Shown: positions 44,055-53,231 of the stretch, piece by piece
Position numbering within the stretch: the first letter of the stretch is position 1
How the letters are laid out: each line of letters begins with the position of its first letter
DNA from: an uncultured Bacilli bacterium
GTDB taxonomy: Bacteria; Bacillota_I; Bacilli_A; RF39; UBA660
Direction of reading: 5' to 3'
Length of the DNA: 64,000 bases
Assembly (NCBI GenBank): GCA_934098745.1
Contig: CAKOPG010000006.1
Coordinates: 13,683 to 77,682 of the forward strand
Program-made: the position numbers and the translations under genes
The notes under the pieces: generated by a model
Database searches by the model: none
What the model saw: the letters and a program-made list of their open reading frames with translations, nothing else
What the model was told of the DNA's origin: nothing

Positions 44055-45266
44055 ATGGATAAAAAAATAATAAAAATATTAAATAAAGAAAAAAGAAGAC
44101 AAAAAGAAAACATTGAGTTAATTGCCAGTGAAAACTATACATCAAAAGATGTTATGAAATTACAGGGGAGCATTTTTACAAACAAATATGCCGAGGGATA
44201 TCCCGATAAACGTTACTATGGTGGTTGTCAATATATAGATATGATTGAAAATCTTGCCATAGAATATTTACAACAATTATTCGGATGTACTTATGCAAAC
44301 GTTCAACCACATTCTGGTTCAAGTGCCAACATGGCAGTATACCGTGCACTATTAAATCCTCATGATAAGGTCTTAGGAATGGATCTTTCTAATGGTGGTC
44401 ACTTAACTCATGGTCACGGTATGAACTTTAGCGGTCAAGATTATGAAATAGTTTCATATAGTGTTAACTCACAAACCGAAATGCTCGATTATGAAGAAAT
44501 TCTTGAAATAGCAAAAAAAGAAAAACCAAAAATGATTATTGCTGGAGCAAGTGCCTATTCCAGAACAATCGATTTTGCAAAATTTAGGGAGATAGCTGAT
44601 TCAGTCGGTGCATACTTAATGGTTGATATGGCACATATAGCCGGACTTGTAGCGGCCGGATTGCACCCAAATCCAGTTCCATATGCCGACGTGGTTACAT
44701 CAACAACTCATAAAACACTAAGAGGACCACGAGGTGGAATAATTCTAACTAATAATGAAGATATTATAAAAAAAATCAATAAAACCATTTTTCCAGGAAT
44801 TCAAGGTGGTCCATTGATGCATATAATTGCTGCCAAAGCTGAATGCTTTTATGAAGCTCTAGAACCGGAGTTTAAAGAATATCAAAATCAAGTATTGAAA
44901 AACGCCAAAGCATTATGTAATACATTAAAAGAAGAAGGGTTTCACATTATATCAGGTACCACTGATAATCACTTATTATTAGTAGATGTTAAAACAAAAT
45001 TAGGAATTACTGGTAAGGAGGCCGAAAAAGCCTTAGATAGAATAAATATTACCGTTAATAAAAATACTATTCCTAATGAAACTGAAAGTCCAATGAAAAC
45101 TTCAGGAATACGTCTAGGTTCACCAGCGATGACTACCAGAGGTTTTAAAGAACCAGAATTTATCAAAGTAGGGCAAATCATTTCAAAATGTCTAAATAAT
45201 ATTGATAATGACAAAATTCAAAAAGAATTAAAGAAAGAAGTTTTAGAATTAACAAAAAAATATTAA
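44055..45266 (+). CDS. glyA: Serine hydroxymethyltransferase
   Basis: A PLP enzyme interconverting serine and glycine with tetrahydrofolate, 403 residues. Markers: ELIASENYTSKDVM, YPDKRYYGGCQYID, NVQPHSGSSANMAVY, VDMAHIAGLVAAG and the PLP lysine in TSTTHKTLRGPRGG. The start at 44055 has AAAAGGAAGTG in front. No terminator is evident after it; the following gene has its own promoter. Confidence 0.98.
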   Translation: MDKKIIKILNKEKRRQKENIELIASENYTSKDVMKLQGSIFTNKYAEGYPDKRYYGGCQYIDMIENLAIEYLQQLFGCTYANVQPHSGSSANMAVYRALLNPHDKVLGMDLSNGGHLTHGHGMNFSGQDYEIVSYSVNSQTEMLDYEEILEIAKKEKPKMIIAGASAYSRTIDFAKFREIADSVGAYLMVDMAHIAGLVAAGLHPNPVPYADVVTSTTHKTLRGPRGGIILTNNEDIIKKINKTIFPGIQGGPLMHIIAAKAECFYEALEPEFKEYQNQVLKNAKALCNTLKEEGFHIISGTTDNHLLLVDVKTKLGITGKEAEKALDRINITVNKNTIPNETESPMKTSGIRLGSPAMTTRGFKEPEFIKVGQIISKCLNNIDNDKIQKELKKEVLELTKKY

Positions 45267-45275
45267 TTCTTTTTC

Positions 45276-45304
45276 TTTACTAAAAAAATTTTTTATATTA
45301 TAAT
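45276..45304 (+). promoter_or_regulatory. Promoter of the Ig-repeat protein
   Basis: TTTACT (45276-45281), 17-bp spacer, TATAAT (45299-45304). Confidence 0.6.
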
Positions 45305-45331
45305 CTTATTAGAATAAGAAAGGTGATTAAT

Positions 45332-46987
45332 ATGAAAAAAGTAACTTCGTTTATAGTAATTATAATGATATTTTTCAGCATAAATAGTAATAAAGTATAT
45401 GCGGATAATCAAACAATAACTTTAAATAGAAATAATATTTCGATAGGAATAAATTATAATGTGAAACTAACCGTAAATAGTAATTATTCTTTCAATCCAA
45501 GTGATGTAAGTTGGTTTAGTAATAATGAATCGGTTGCTACCGTTGATAATGGCACAGTAACCGGACATAATGCAGGTGTAGCAATTATAACTGCAATACT
45601 AAATGATTATCGAGCAACCTGTGTTGTCACTGTTAGTGCAAATTACGTAAAAATAACCAGAATAAGTTTAAATAATTCTTCTGATGAAATCACCTTAAAT
45701 CAAACAAAAAAAATTACTGCTAATGTAGAACCATCCAATGCTACAGATAAGAGGTTGACATATACAAGTAGTAATTCTAGTATTGTCAGTGTTGATGGTT
45801 CTGGAAACATAACTGGTATTAGTTTAGGAACAGCAATAATTACAATAGCCTCTTCTACCAACGATGTTAAAGCAAGTCTTTTAGTAAAAGTCATAGATAG
45901 AATAGCCTTAAAAGGAATAAAAATTAATGAATCTATTACTATAAATGAAAAGACAAGTTCTAAACTATCAATTAATTTTACTCCAAATAATGCAACTAAC
46001 CAAAAAGTAACATGGAAAAGTAGCAATCCAAACGTAGTAACGGTAGATCAAACGGGAGCCATTTATGGAGTTTCACCAGGAAATGCTACAATTCAAGCAA
46101 TATCAAATGAAAATGGCTACGTATCGAGTTGTCGAGTAACAGTAAATGCTCTATCTAAAGATTTAACAAAAATTACTTTAAATAAACATGAAGTAACTTT
46201 AAATGTTGATGATGAAGAAATTTTAAGTGTAAGTTATGAACCATCATATGCTGAAGACCAAAATGTAAAATGGGAAAGTAGCGATAAAAAAATAGCTACT
46301 ATTGAAAACGGTAAAATAAAAGCCTTAAAAGCAGGTACTACCACAATTAAAGCTATTAATGAGAAAACAAAATTGGAAGATACATGTACGGTAACAGTAC
46401 TATCAAGACCAATAAAAAGTATTTCTTTTGAAAAAGAAAATCAAACTATATATTTAGGTAATCAACTTAGTTTAAAAACCATTTCTAATCCCGTTGATAG
46501 TTCAATCAATAATCCAATTTGGTCATCGAGTGATGAAAGTATCGTGACGGTTGAAAATGGCGTAATAACAGCAAAAAAAATTGGAACAGCAATAATTACC
46601 ATTTCTAATGAAGATGGCACAATTAGTGCAACAACAAATATCCAAGTAGTTGAAAAACCAGCTGATACTACAACTTTAATGATAAAAGTAAAAGGTTATG
46701 AATTAAATTTTGATCCAAAAGTAAAAAATTATACATTGAAAATAGGGGATGAAAGTAGTTTAACATTTGACCTAAATATCAATAAAAAGAAATACACAAT
46801 AAATGGCAATAAAGATCTTAAAAATGGAAGTATAATAACTATTACTATAAATGATCAAGAACAAACCCAATATGTCATCTACATAAAGAAAAAAGAAAGT
46901 AATACCATTTTATTTATAGGCATAATATCAGTTTTATTACTATTGAATATTATTCGTATGTTGATAAAAAATAAAAAGAAAAATTAA
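45332..46987 (+). CDS. Bacterial Ig-like (Big_2) repeat surface protein
   Basis: A 551-residue exported protein. A signal peptide ends near VYA|D (residue 25). About five Big_2 repeats follow, each with a WxSSN/D...IATV(D/E)xNGxI...G(T/N)A(T/I)I pattern, e.g. VSWFSNNESVATVDNG, VTWKSSNPNVVTVDQTG, VKWESSDKKIATIENG. A cadherin-like beta-sandwich module (ELNFDPKVKNYTLKIG) lies near residue 455, then a membrane helix (ILFIGIISVLLLLNII) and a basic end. Membrane-anchored adhesion or wall organisation is inferred. The ATG at 45332 is preferred; an in-frame GTG at 45323 lies within the AAAGGTG ribosome site. Confidence 0.9.
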   Translation: MKKVTSFIVIIMIFFSINSNKVYADNQTITLNRNNISIGINYNVKLTVNSNYSFNPSDVSWFSNNESVATVDNGTVTGHNAGVAIITAILNDYRATCVVTVSANYVKITRISLNNSSDEITLNQTKKITANVEPSNATDKRLTYTSSNSSIVSVDGSGNITGISLGTAIITIASSTNDVKASLLVKVIDRIALKGIKINESITINEKTSSKLSINFTPNNATNQKVTWKSSNPNVVTVDQTGAIYGVSPGNATIQAISNENGYVSSCRVTVNALSKDLTKITLNKHEVTLNVDDEEILSVSYEPSYAEDQNVKWESSDKKIATIENGKIKALKAGTTTIKAINEKTKLEDTCTVTVLSRPIKSISFEKENQTIYLGNQLSLKTISNPVDSSINNPIWSSSDESIVTVENGVITAKKIGTAIITISNEDGTISATTNIQVVEKPADTTTLMIKVKGYELNFDPKVKNYTLKIGDESSLTFDLNINKKKYTINGNKDLKNGSIITITINDQEQTQYVIYIKKKESNTILFIGIISVLLLLNIIRMLIKNKKKN

Positions 46988-47000
46988 TTTAAAAGTAATG

Positions 47001-47042
47001 ATTTTAATAAAGTTTTAAGTAATTTTATTAAAATTTTTTTTA
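47001..47042 (+). terminator. Terminator after the Ig-repeat gene
   Basis: ATTTTAATAAA (47001-47011) with TTTATTAAAAT (47024-47034), then a T run. Confidence 0.7.
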
Positions 47043-47117
47043 ATTAGTATTAAAAATAAAAGTAAAATGGCAATACTTATACGAATAATATTTATGAAGG
47101 ATCAATAGGAGGAAAAA

Positions 47118-47780
47118 ATGAGAATAATTAAAAAATTCAAATATCATCTAACTTTTTTAATTATTATTATAATTGTTATAAATTGTATATTAATCAAAAG
47201 AAATTTACAAAAACAAAAGTATAGGATAACTCAAAATGAAGAAGAATTAACCCTCAAAAAAGAAGAGAATACAAATAATATTGCTATTAATAATGAGCTA
47301 TGCAACATTGATATCAAAGGAGCTGTAAAAAATCCTGGTGTTTATAAGATAGATTGCAATAAAAATGTTAATGATGTCATCATGGCAGCCGGAGATGTTA
47401 CTGATAATGCCGATACATCTTTAATTAATCTAGCAAAAAAAATAACTGATGAAATGGTAATTATAGTATACACAAAAGATGAAGTTCAAAATTATAATAA
47501 TAATTCAAATTCTACAATAATAACTGATAAAGAATGTCAATGTCCTAGTATTAAAAATGATAGTTGTATTAATAATCAAGAAAATAATGACTTAATAAAC
47601 ATTAACACAGCTTCACTAGAAGAAATAAAAGAAATACCCAAAATAGGTGAAGCCAAAGCCAAAGCTATTATTGAATATCGGGAAACTATTGGTAAATTTG
47701 AAAGTATTGAAGATTTGTTAAATGTTAAAGGTATTGGAGAAAAATTATACGAAGAAATTAAAATATATATTACAACATAG
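47118..47780 (+). CDS. comEA: Competence protein ComEA
   Basis: A 220-residue membrane-anchored DNA receptor for natural transformation. One membrane segment (residues 11-26), an SLBB-type domain (IDIKGAVKNPGVYKI through NLAKKITDEMVIIV) and a C-terminal tandem helix-hairpin-helix: LININTASLEEIKEIPKIGEAKAKAI and FESIEDLLNVKGIGEKL. This is a full-length ComEA. GGAGG precedes the ATG; comEC begins inside its last codons. Confidence 0.93.
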   Translation: MRIIKKFKYHLTFLIIIIIVINCILIKRNLQKQKYRITQNEEELTLKKEENTNNIAINNELCNIDIKGAVKNPGVYKIDCNKNVNDVIMAAGDVTDNADTSLINLAKKITDEMVIIVYTKDEVQNYNNNSNSTIITDKECQCPSIKNDSCINNQENNDLININTASLEEIKEIPKIGEAKAKAIIEYRETIGKFESIEDLLNVKGIGEKLYEEIKIYITT

Positions 47781-49797
47781 ATATATTTTTAAAATATTAG
47801 CCATAATAGTCTTAATTTATGCCATTTTAATAACAAAGTTTACAATAAAAACGAGTATTTTTACTGGTGAAGAGAAAGAATTTGTTGGCTTGGTTTATAA
47901 AGTAAAACAAAAAGAAGACAAAACAACCATTTATATTAAAGGAAAAGAAAAATTGATTATTAACTACTATCAACCGTTAACAGAAAATATATCGTTAGGA
48001 GATACCATTAAAATTATTGGCACTTTAGAAAAACCAAAAAATAATACCATACCAAATTTATTTAATTATAAAAAATACCTTTATAATAATAAAATATATT
48101 ATATGGTTAATGCCCAAAGTATTACAAAAATTGCCAACAATACCAAGATCATATATTACATAAAACAAAAAATATCAAGTAGAATAAATAAAATAGATAA
48201 TTCCAGTGAATATATCAAAATATTTATTTTGGGGGATACATCATCACTAGAAAATAACATAATTGAAAGTTATCGTGAAAATGGTGTATCACATCTATTT
48301 TCTATCTCAGGTATGCACATAAGTCTTTTTGCAACAATCATCTTGTATTTTTTAAAGAAAATATCTTATAACAATTTATATAATTACTCGGTGGTAATAG
48401 TTTTTTTAATATTTTATTCATTTCTTATTGATTCTTCAGCTTCAGTTATAAGAAGTTTAATAATGTATATTTTATTTTCTATCAACAAAATTTTAAATTT
48501 AAAAATAAAAAAAATTGATATTATGTGTATCACATTAATAATAATATTGATTATTAATCAATATTATATATATGATATATCTTTTCAATATTCATATAGT
48601 ATATCATTTTCCTTAGTACTATTTAGTAATAAAATAAAAAAAATAAATTCCAAAATTATGTTATCATTATATACATCTTTAATTTCATTTCTTATTTCTT
48701 TCCCGATTTGTATTTATAATTTTTATCAAGTTAATTTCTTCTCAATTATTTTAAATATTTTTTTAATTCCTTTCGTAAGTATTATTATATTTCCATTATC
48801 ACTAATAACCTTTATAATACCCAAATTAAGTATAATATTAAATATTTTTATTAATATAATGCAGTCAATAACTTTATTAATATCCAAATACAATATAGGA
48901 ATAGTTTCATTTTCAAAACCATCTGTTATAGTAGTTTTTATTTATTACATATTAATCATATTATTTCTATATAATAAAAAAAATATTTATATATTTATCT
49001 TAATTTTAAGTCATAAATTATATATATTTTTTAATCAAACAATGGAAGTTACCTATTTAGATGTTGGTCAGGGAGATTCTGCTTTAATACATTTTCCTTA
49101 CAACAAACTAAATATTTTAATAGATACTGGTGGCATTATAAATAGTAAATATCAAATTGCAAAAAATAAAACAATTCCATACTTAAAAAGTGTAGGTATT
49201 ACCAAAATAGATTATTTAATATTAACTCATGGAGACTTTGATCACATGGGCGAGGCAATAAATTTTGTTAATAATTTTAAAGTAGTCAAAGTTATTCTTA
49301 ATTGTGGTTCTTATAACGATTTAGAAAAAGATTTAATTAAAGTATTAGATAAAAAGAAAACAGAATATTATTCGTGTATTAAAGAACTAAATATTGATAA
49401 CAATAAATTATATTTTTTAAATACAAAAGAATATGACAATGAAAATGATAATAGTAATGTTATTTATACAGAAGTAAATGGTTTTAAGCTTTTATTTATG
49501 GGGGATGCATCTATAACTACTGAAAAAGAAATATTAAAAGGATATAATCTACCTAATATAGATGTATTAAAAGTAGGCCATCATGGTTCAAATACAAGTA
49601 GTAGTAAATATTTTATAGATAGTATTAATCCTAAGTATTCTCTAATTAGTGTTGGTAAAAATAATAGATATGGCCATCCGAATAAAGAGGTGTTAAATAA
49701 TCTAGAAAATTCAAAAATATATAGAACAGATCAAGATGGAAGCATTATGCTTAAGATAAAAAATAATAAATTAGAAATTGAGACATGTAGCCCATAG
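47722..49797 (+). CDS. comEC: Competence protein ComEC, DNA channel
   Basis: A polytopic membrane protein of up to 691 residues carrying single-stranded DNA across the membrane. It has an N-terminal OB-like domain, the competence domain with many helices (SGMHISLFATIILYFL near residue 195) and a C-terminal metallo-beta-lactamase-like domain with LDVGQGDSALI, LTHGDFDHMGEA, LFMGDAS and VGHHGSNTSS. The start is uncertain: the ATG at 47722 lies 59 bp inside comEA without a clear ribosome site, and TTG at 47734 is possible. A diverged copy of only its 3' end lies at 51751-52338, beyond an insert. Confidence 0.92.
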   Translation: MLKVLEKNYTKKLKYILQHRYIFKILAIIVLIYAILITKFTIKTSIFTGEEKEFVGLVYKVKQKEDKTTIYIKGKEKLIINYYQPLTENISLGDTIKIIGTLEKPKNNTIPNLFNYKKYLYNNKIYYMVNAQSITKIANNTKIIYYIKQKISSRINKIDNSSEYIKIFILGDTSSLENNIIESYRENGVSHLFSISGMHISLFATIILYFLKKISYNNLYNYSVVIVFLIFYSFLIDSSASVIRSLIMYILFSINKILNLKIKKIDIMCITLIIILIINQYYIYDISFQYSYSISFSLVLFSNKIKKINSKIMLSLYTSLISFLISFPICIYNFYQVNFFSIILNIFLIPFVSIIIFPLSLITFIIPKLSIILNIFINIMQSITLLISKYNIGIVSFSKPSVIVVFIYYILIILFLYNKKNIYIFILILSHKLYIFFNQTMEVTYLDVGQGDSALIHFPYNKLNILIDTGGIINSKYQIAKNKTIPYLKSVGITKIDYLILTHGDFDHMGEAINFVNNFKVVKVILNCGSYNDLEKDLIKVLDKKKTEYYSCIKELNIDNNKLYFLNTKEYDNENDNSNVIYTEVNGFKLLFMGDASITTEKEILKGYNLPNIDVLKVGHHGSNTSSSKYFIDSINPKYSLISVGKNNRYGHPNKEVLNNLENSKIYRTDQDGSIMLKIKNNKLEIETCSP

Positions 49798-49809
49798 AAA
49801 GGAGTAGAT

Positions 49810-50559
49810 ATGAATTATTACAATGAGATAAAAAACAAATTAATTGATAATGAAATATATTCAAAAGTAAAAGATTATTCAAAAGAAAGACATAAAGTTA
49901 TTACATACTTTGAGGTTGGTGAATTGCTGGATGAAGCTGGTAGTAGGTATGGAGATAATATTTTAAATGATTATTCAAATAGATTGGTTGTTGAGCTTGG
50001 GAAAAAGTATAATGAGAGAACATTGAGACGTATTAGACAATATTATAGAATATTCAAAGATAAAAATGGTCACCACTGGCGACCAAATTGTCTTGGAGCC
50101 ATTATTCCGAATTATTATCTATTAAAGATGAAAATGAATTGATATATTACATTAATGTTGCATATGAAAGAAATTTATCTAAAAGAGAATTAAGAGAAAA
50201 AATTAAAAGCAAGGAATATCAAAGAATGCCAATTGAAACTAAAAACGAAGTAGTTTCTAAAAATAAAGTTGAAGTAAAAGATTTAGTGCCAAATCTAATA
50301 TTAATTAGAAATAAAAATAATATTGAGATAATTAATGAAAAAGCATTACATAGTTTAATATTAGAAGATATAGAATCTTTTATACAAGAACTTGGAAATT
50401 CATATAGTTTTATAGGTGGTGAATATAAGATTGAGATTGGTGACAGAAATCATCATATAGATGGGTATTTTAATTTGTAAGAGGGAAAACAAATTTGTTA
50501 TAGAATATTGCTCAGATGAGAGGATTGTTGTTAGAGAATATGAATTAGGTGATTTTTGA
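49810..50559 (+). pseudogene. Decayed YhcG-type (DUF1016) PDDEXK nuclease gene
   Basis: Three pieces of one family appear in order. 49810-50142 encodes the N-terminal domain (YFEVGELLDEAGSRYGDNIL, LGKKYNERTLRRIRQYYRIF). Near 50080 the frame shifts and the match continues with SWSHYSELLSIKDENE, NLSKRELREKI and FIGGEYKIEIGDRNHHIDGY to 50480. The nuclease core with its catalytic D/E-x-K is missing, yet the typical end KFVIEY...VVREYELGDF is present in frame at 50491-50559. So there is one frameshift and one internal deletion. Guanine-rich codons (GGT, TTG, AGG) are commoner than in neighbours. The ribosome site AAAGGAG is still intact. Confidence 0.8.
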
Positions 50560-50584
50560 CTTTTATTCAATAATGTGATATTAT
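50556..50584 (+). promoter_or_regulatory. Promoter of the transglutaminase-like gene
   Basis: TTGACT (50556-50561), 17-bp spacer, TATTAT (50579-50584) with TGA in front. It overlaps the last codon of the yhcG remnant. Confidence 0.65.
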
Positions 50585-50612
50585 ATTAACCATCAAAAAA
50601 AGGGGTGGGAAT

Positions 50613-51692
50613 ATGGTTGAATTACCTAGAAGAAGGCCAAGTATTAGCAATTATAAGTTATTAATAAAAAAGGATTATAGTTATAGTGATATTGTAGTAA
50701 ATAATATTGATCCAAATCAAATAAATGCAATAATAATTAGTATAGATGATTTATCAGCTAGTATGGATAAATTAATTGAATTTTTGGATCACGATAAGGA
50801 AATTAAATTAAAATTCAAGGATTTTGAAAGTGTCATATTTATTGATAAAATCTTAAAAAGAAGAATAATAAATAAAACCTTTTTAATGGATGATTCATTA
50901 AGAAAAGATAGAGAATATATTGATTTAACTATTTTGAGGAATATTAATTTAACTATTCCTTTGAATTATTTGATGTGGGGTGTCAAATTTAATGATTCAA
51001 TAGAAACATATTGTTTTCTTATAAACAATATTCAATCAAATTATCTTAATCCTGCAAGTATTAATGGAAACGAGAAGTTATCTTATGATGATTATGTTAG
51101 TATTTCCAGAAAAATTGAAGAATTATCAAAATTTAATTGTAAAAGCGATAAAGAAAAGGTTGCGCTTATTTCTGATTATATACAAAGTCAAACACAATAT
51201 ATAGATGGATATGAATCTGTATCCTCAAAAGGGACTTTTATTACACCAGATTTTCCTGATTATAATGACTATAGAAGGAAAAGTGGACTTGTTGAAACAG
51301 TAATAAATGATAATAATGGAGTATGTATGGGAATAGCTAATACATCGACTTTATTATTGAATAACCCTCAAATTGATGTAGAAGTCGAATCAGTATTTGG
51401 ATGCAGTCATGTTTGGAATAAAGTATTAATTGATGGGAAGTATTATTATTTTGATAACACATGGTCAATTACAAGAAATGAAAATATGAGTGAAGAAGGG
51501 TTAATAGCATTATCCTTCACAAGAAAATATTTATTATTTGGTCAGAAGACTGCTAATGCCATTGGACATCATGATCCCCAATCAATATTTATTTATGATG
51601 GAGTTATCTCTGAAGAGAATATGGATAATATTAAATATCAATCAAAATTTGTATACCAAAAAGTACCTATTTACAGATCTCAAAAAAAATAA
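50613..51692 (+). CDS. Transglutaminase-like cysteine-fold protein
   Basis: A 359-residue protein with a papain-like transglutaminase core in its second half: catalytic C238 in NNGVCMGIAN, H266 in GCSHVWNKVLIDGKYYYFDNTW and D281 in the same block. Proteins with this core act as cysteine proteases or peptide cross-linkers. The first 150 residues do not match anything I know. No signal peptide or membrane segment, so it is cytosolic unless exported unusually. AAGGGGTGGG precedes the ATG. It lies with the nuclease remnant between two comEC 3' ends, so it is probably acquired. Confidence 0.83.
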   Translation: MVELPRRRPSISNYKLLIKKDYSYSDIVVNNIDPNQINAIIISIDDLSASMDKLIEFLDHDKEIKLKFKDFESVIFIDKILKRRIINKTFLMDDSLRKDREYIDLTILRNINLTIPLNYLMWGVKFNDSIETYCFLINNIQSNYLNPASINGNEKLSYDDYVSISRKIEELSKFNCKSDKEKVALISDYIQSQTQYIDGYESVSSKGTFITPDFPDYNDYRRKSGLVETVINDNNGVCMGIANTSTLLLNNPQIDVEVESVFGCSHVWNKVLIDGKYYYFDNTWSITRNENMSEEGLIALSFTRKYLLFGQKTANAIGHHDPQSIFIYDGVISEENMDNIKYQSKFVYQKVPIYRSQKK

Positions 51693-51701
51693 AAAAATAT
51701 T

Positions 51702-51736
51702 AAAAAGAATAATTTGCAAATTAATTATTCTTTTTT
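51702..51736 (+). terminator. Terminator of the transglutaminase-like gene
   Basis: AAAAAGAATAATT (51702-51714) pairs with AATTATTCTTTTT (51723-51735), eight-base loop, T-rich end. Confidence 0.8.
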
Positions 51737-51750
51737 GATGTAATTTTTTT

Positions 51751-52338
51751 ATGTGTATGCATAAACCTATGTCACCACATGGAGATTATGATCATCTAGG
51801 TGAAGCAAACTATTTAATTGAAAATTTTAAAATAAAAAAAATAATTTTTAATTCAAATGAGTATAATATAAATGAAAAAGCTATAATTAAAAATATTAAA
51901 ATACCCTATGAAAAATCTAATAAAAGTATAAATATTAATAATATAAAAATATATTTTTTAAATAGTTATAAAAGCCATAATGAAAATGAAAGTAGCATTA
52001 TAACTTATTTCAATTATCAAAATTATAAATTTTTATTCATGGGAGATGCCAATAATAATTCAGAAAGAAAATTATTAAATGAATATAATTTAAAAAAAAT
52101 AGATTTCTTAAAAGTAGGACATCATGGCTCTAACACAAGTAGTAGTAGTTCATTCATAAATGTGATAAGTCCTAACTATTGCATTATATCTGTAGAAAAA
52201 AACAATATTTATAAGCATCCGCACCAAGAAACAATAAATAGATTATCATCTTGCAAAGTTTTAAGAACTGATGAAGATGGTACTATAAAAATTAAAATTT
52301 CAAAAAATAAAGTAAACATTTCGAATTATTGTGCATAA
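51751..52338 (+). pseudogene. Orphan 3' fragment of a diverged comEC
   Basis: 195 codons matching only the C-terminal metallo-beta-lactamase part of ComEC, in the same order: HGDYDHLGEANYLIENF, KFLFMGDANNN, FLKVGHHGSNTSSSSSF, KHPHQETINRL and LRTDEDGTIKIKI. The similarity begins abruptly at the HGDxDH motif, near 51776, with no ribosome site before the ATG and none of the membrane part. By eye it is only about half identical to the intact comEC end, so it is not a recent copy. It cannot work as a DNA channel; a residual soluble product is unlikely. Confidence 0.82.
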
Positions 52339-52385
52339 TATATATTGTGCCGTGAGTTCGCAAAAACTTGCGTTTATATAGATAA

Positions 52386-52417
52386 GAGTCAATTTATAAA
52401 AAGTTGGCTCCTTTTTT
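52386..52417 (+). terminator. Terminator behind the comEC fragment
   Basis: GAGTCAA (52386-52392) with TTGGCTC (52404-52410), one T-G pair, then CTTTTTT. This may be the original end of the comEC operon. Confidence 0.75.
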
Positions 52418-52465
52418 GACATTTAATTCTTTTATACATTGCTACAATTAATAAGGTGATATATT

Positions 52466-53227
52466 TTGATTTACATTGATTTATTGGTAATAGAAGAACT
52501 TATTATAAATTACTGTCTTCTCATAAGTACAAGCCTAATTTTAAATAGAATAACTAAAATTAAAAAAATTTATTTATCATCTGTAATAGGATTAGTTCCT
52601 TTAATATTCTTTTTTATTTCCACAAATAAATTATTATTAAATACAATATCTTTTATTTTTATAATAGTAATGTCAATCATATCCTTTGGTTATAAAGATA
52701 TTGTATATACCTTTAGAAATGTTATATATATTTATTTCATGAGTATTTTTTTAGCTGGGGGGATATATCTTATAAATGTAAATTTTTTGCCAGAAATATC
52801 TAGCCATGTTCTTAACTTTATCTTTCTATGTACCGTATCTCCAATTATTACCATGTTATATATCAAAAGTTTAAAAAAAATTAAAATAACATATTCTAAT
52901 TATTATACTCTAGACATATATTTAAAGGACAAGTCAAAAACAACCATAAAATCATTTTTAGACACAGGAAATATTTTAAAAGATCCATATACAAGGAAAC
53001 CGATAATTTTAGTTAATAAAAACAAAATAAACTATCAAAATGAAAAACTATTTTTAGTTCCCTATAATACCATAGATAGTCACGGATTGTTAAATTGTTT
53101 TAAACCAGAAAAAATATATATTCATGATATAGGATACAGAAAAAAAGTTTTAATTGGTTTAATTTCTGATTTAGAAGTAGAAGATGCTGAATCAATTTTA
53201 AATAAAGAAGTTTTAGAAAGGATATGA
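52466..53227 (+). CDS. spoIIGA: Sigma-E processing peptidase SpoIIGA
   Basis: A 253-residue membrane aspartic protease that matures pro-sigma-E in the mother cell during sporulation. Five hydrophobic segments fill residues 1-135; the protease domain follows with FLDTGNILKDPYTRKPIILV, whose DTGN carries the catalytic aspartate, and a C-terminal GLLNCFKPEKIYI region. Length is slightly below the Bacillus protein. sigE begins 4 bp later, the standard arrangement. Confidence 0.9.
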   Translation: MIYIDLLVIEELIINYCLLISTSLILNRITKIKKIYLSSVIGLVPLIFFFISTNKLLLNTISFIFIIVMSIISFGYKDIVYTFRNVIYIYFMSIFLAGGIYLINVNFLPEISSHVLNFIFLCTVSPIITMLYIKSLKKIKITYSNYYTLDIYLKDKSKTTIKSFLDTGNILKDPYTRKPIILVNKNKINYQNEKLFLVPYNTIDSHGLLNCFKPEKIYIHDIGYRKKVLIGLISDLEVEDAESILNKEVLERI

Positions 53228-53231
53228 AAAA

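Noticed and set aside
49810..52338. Insertion sequence or integrase in the comEC-flanked insert
   Set aside because: No transposase, recombinase, terminal inverted repeats or tRNA target was found; only the decayed nuclease and the transglutaminase-like gene are present.
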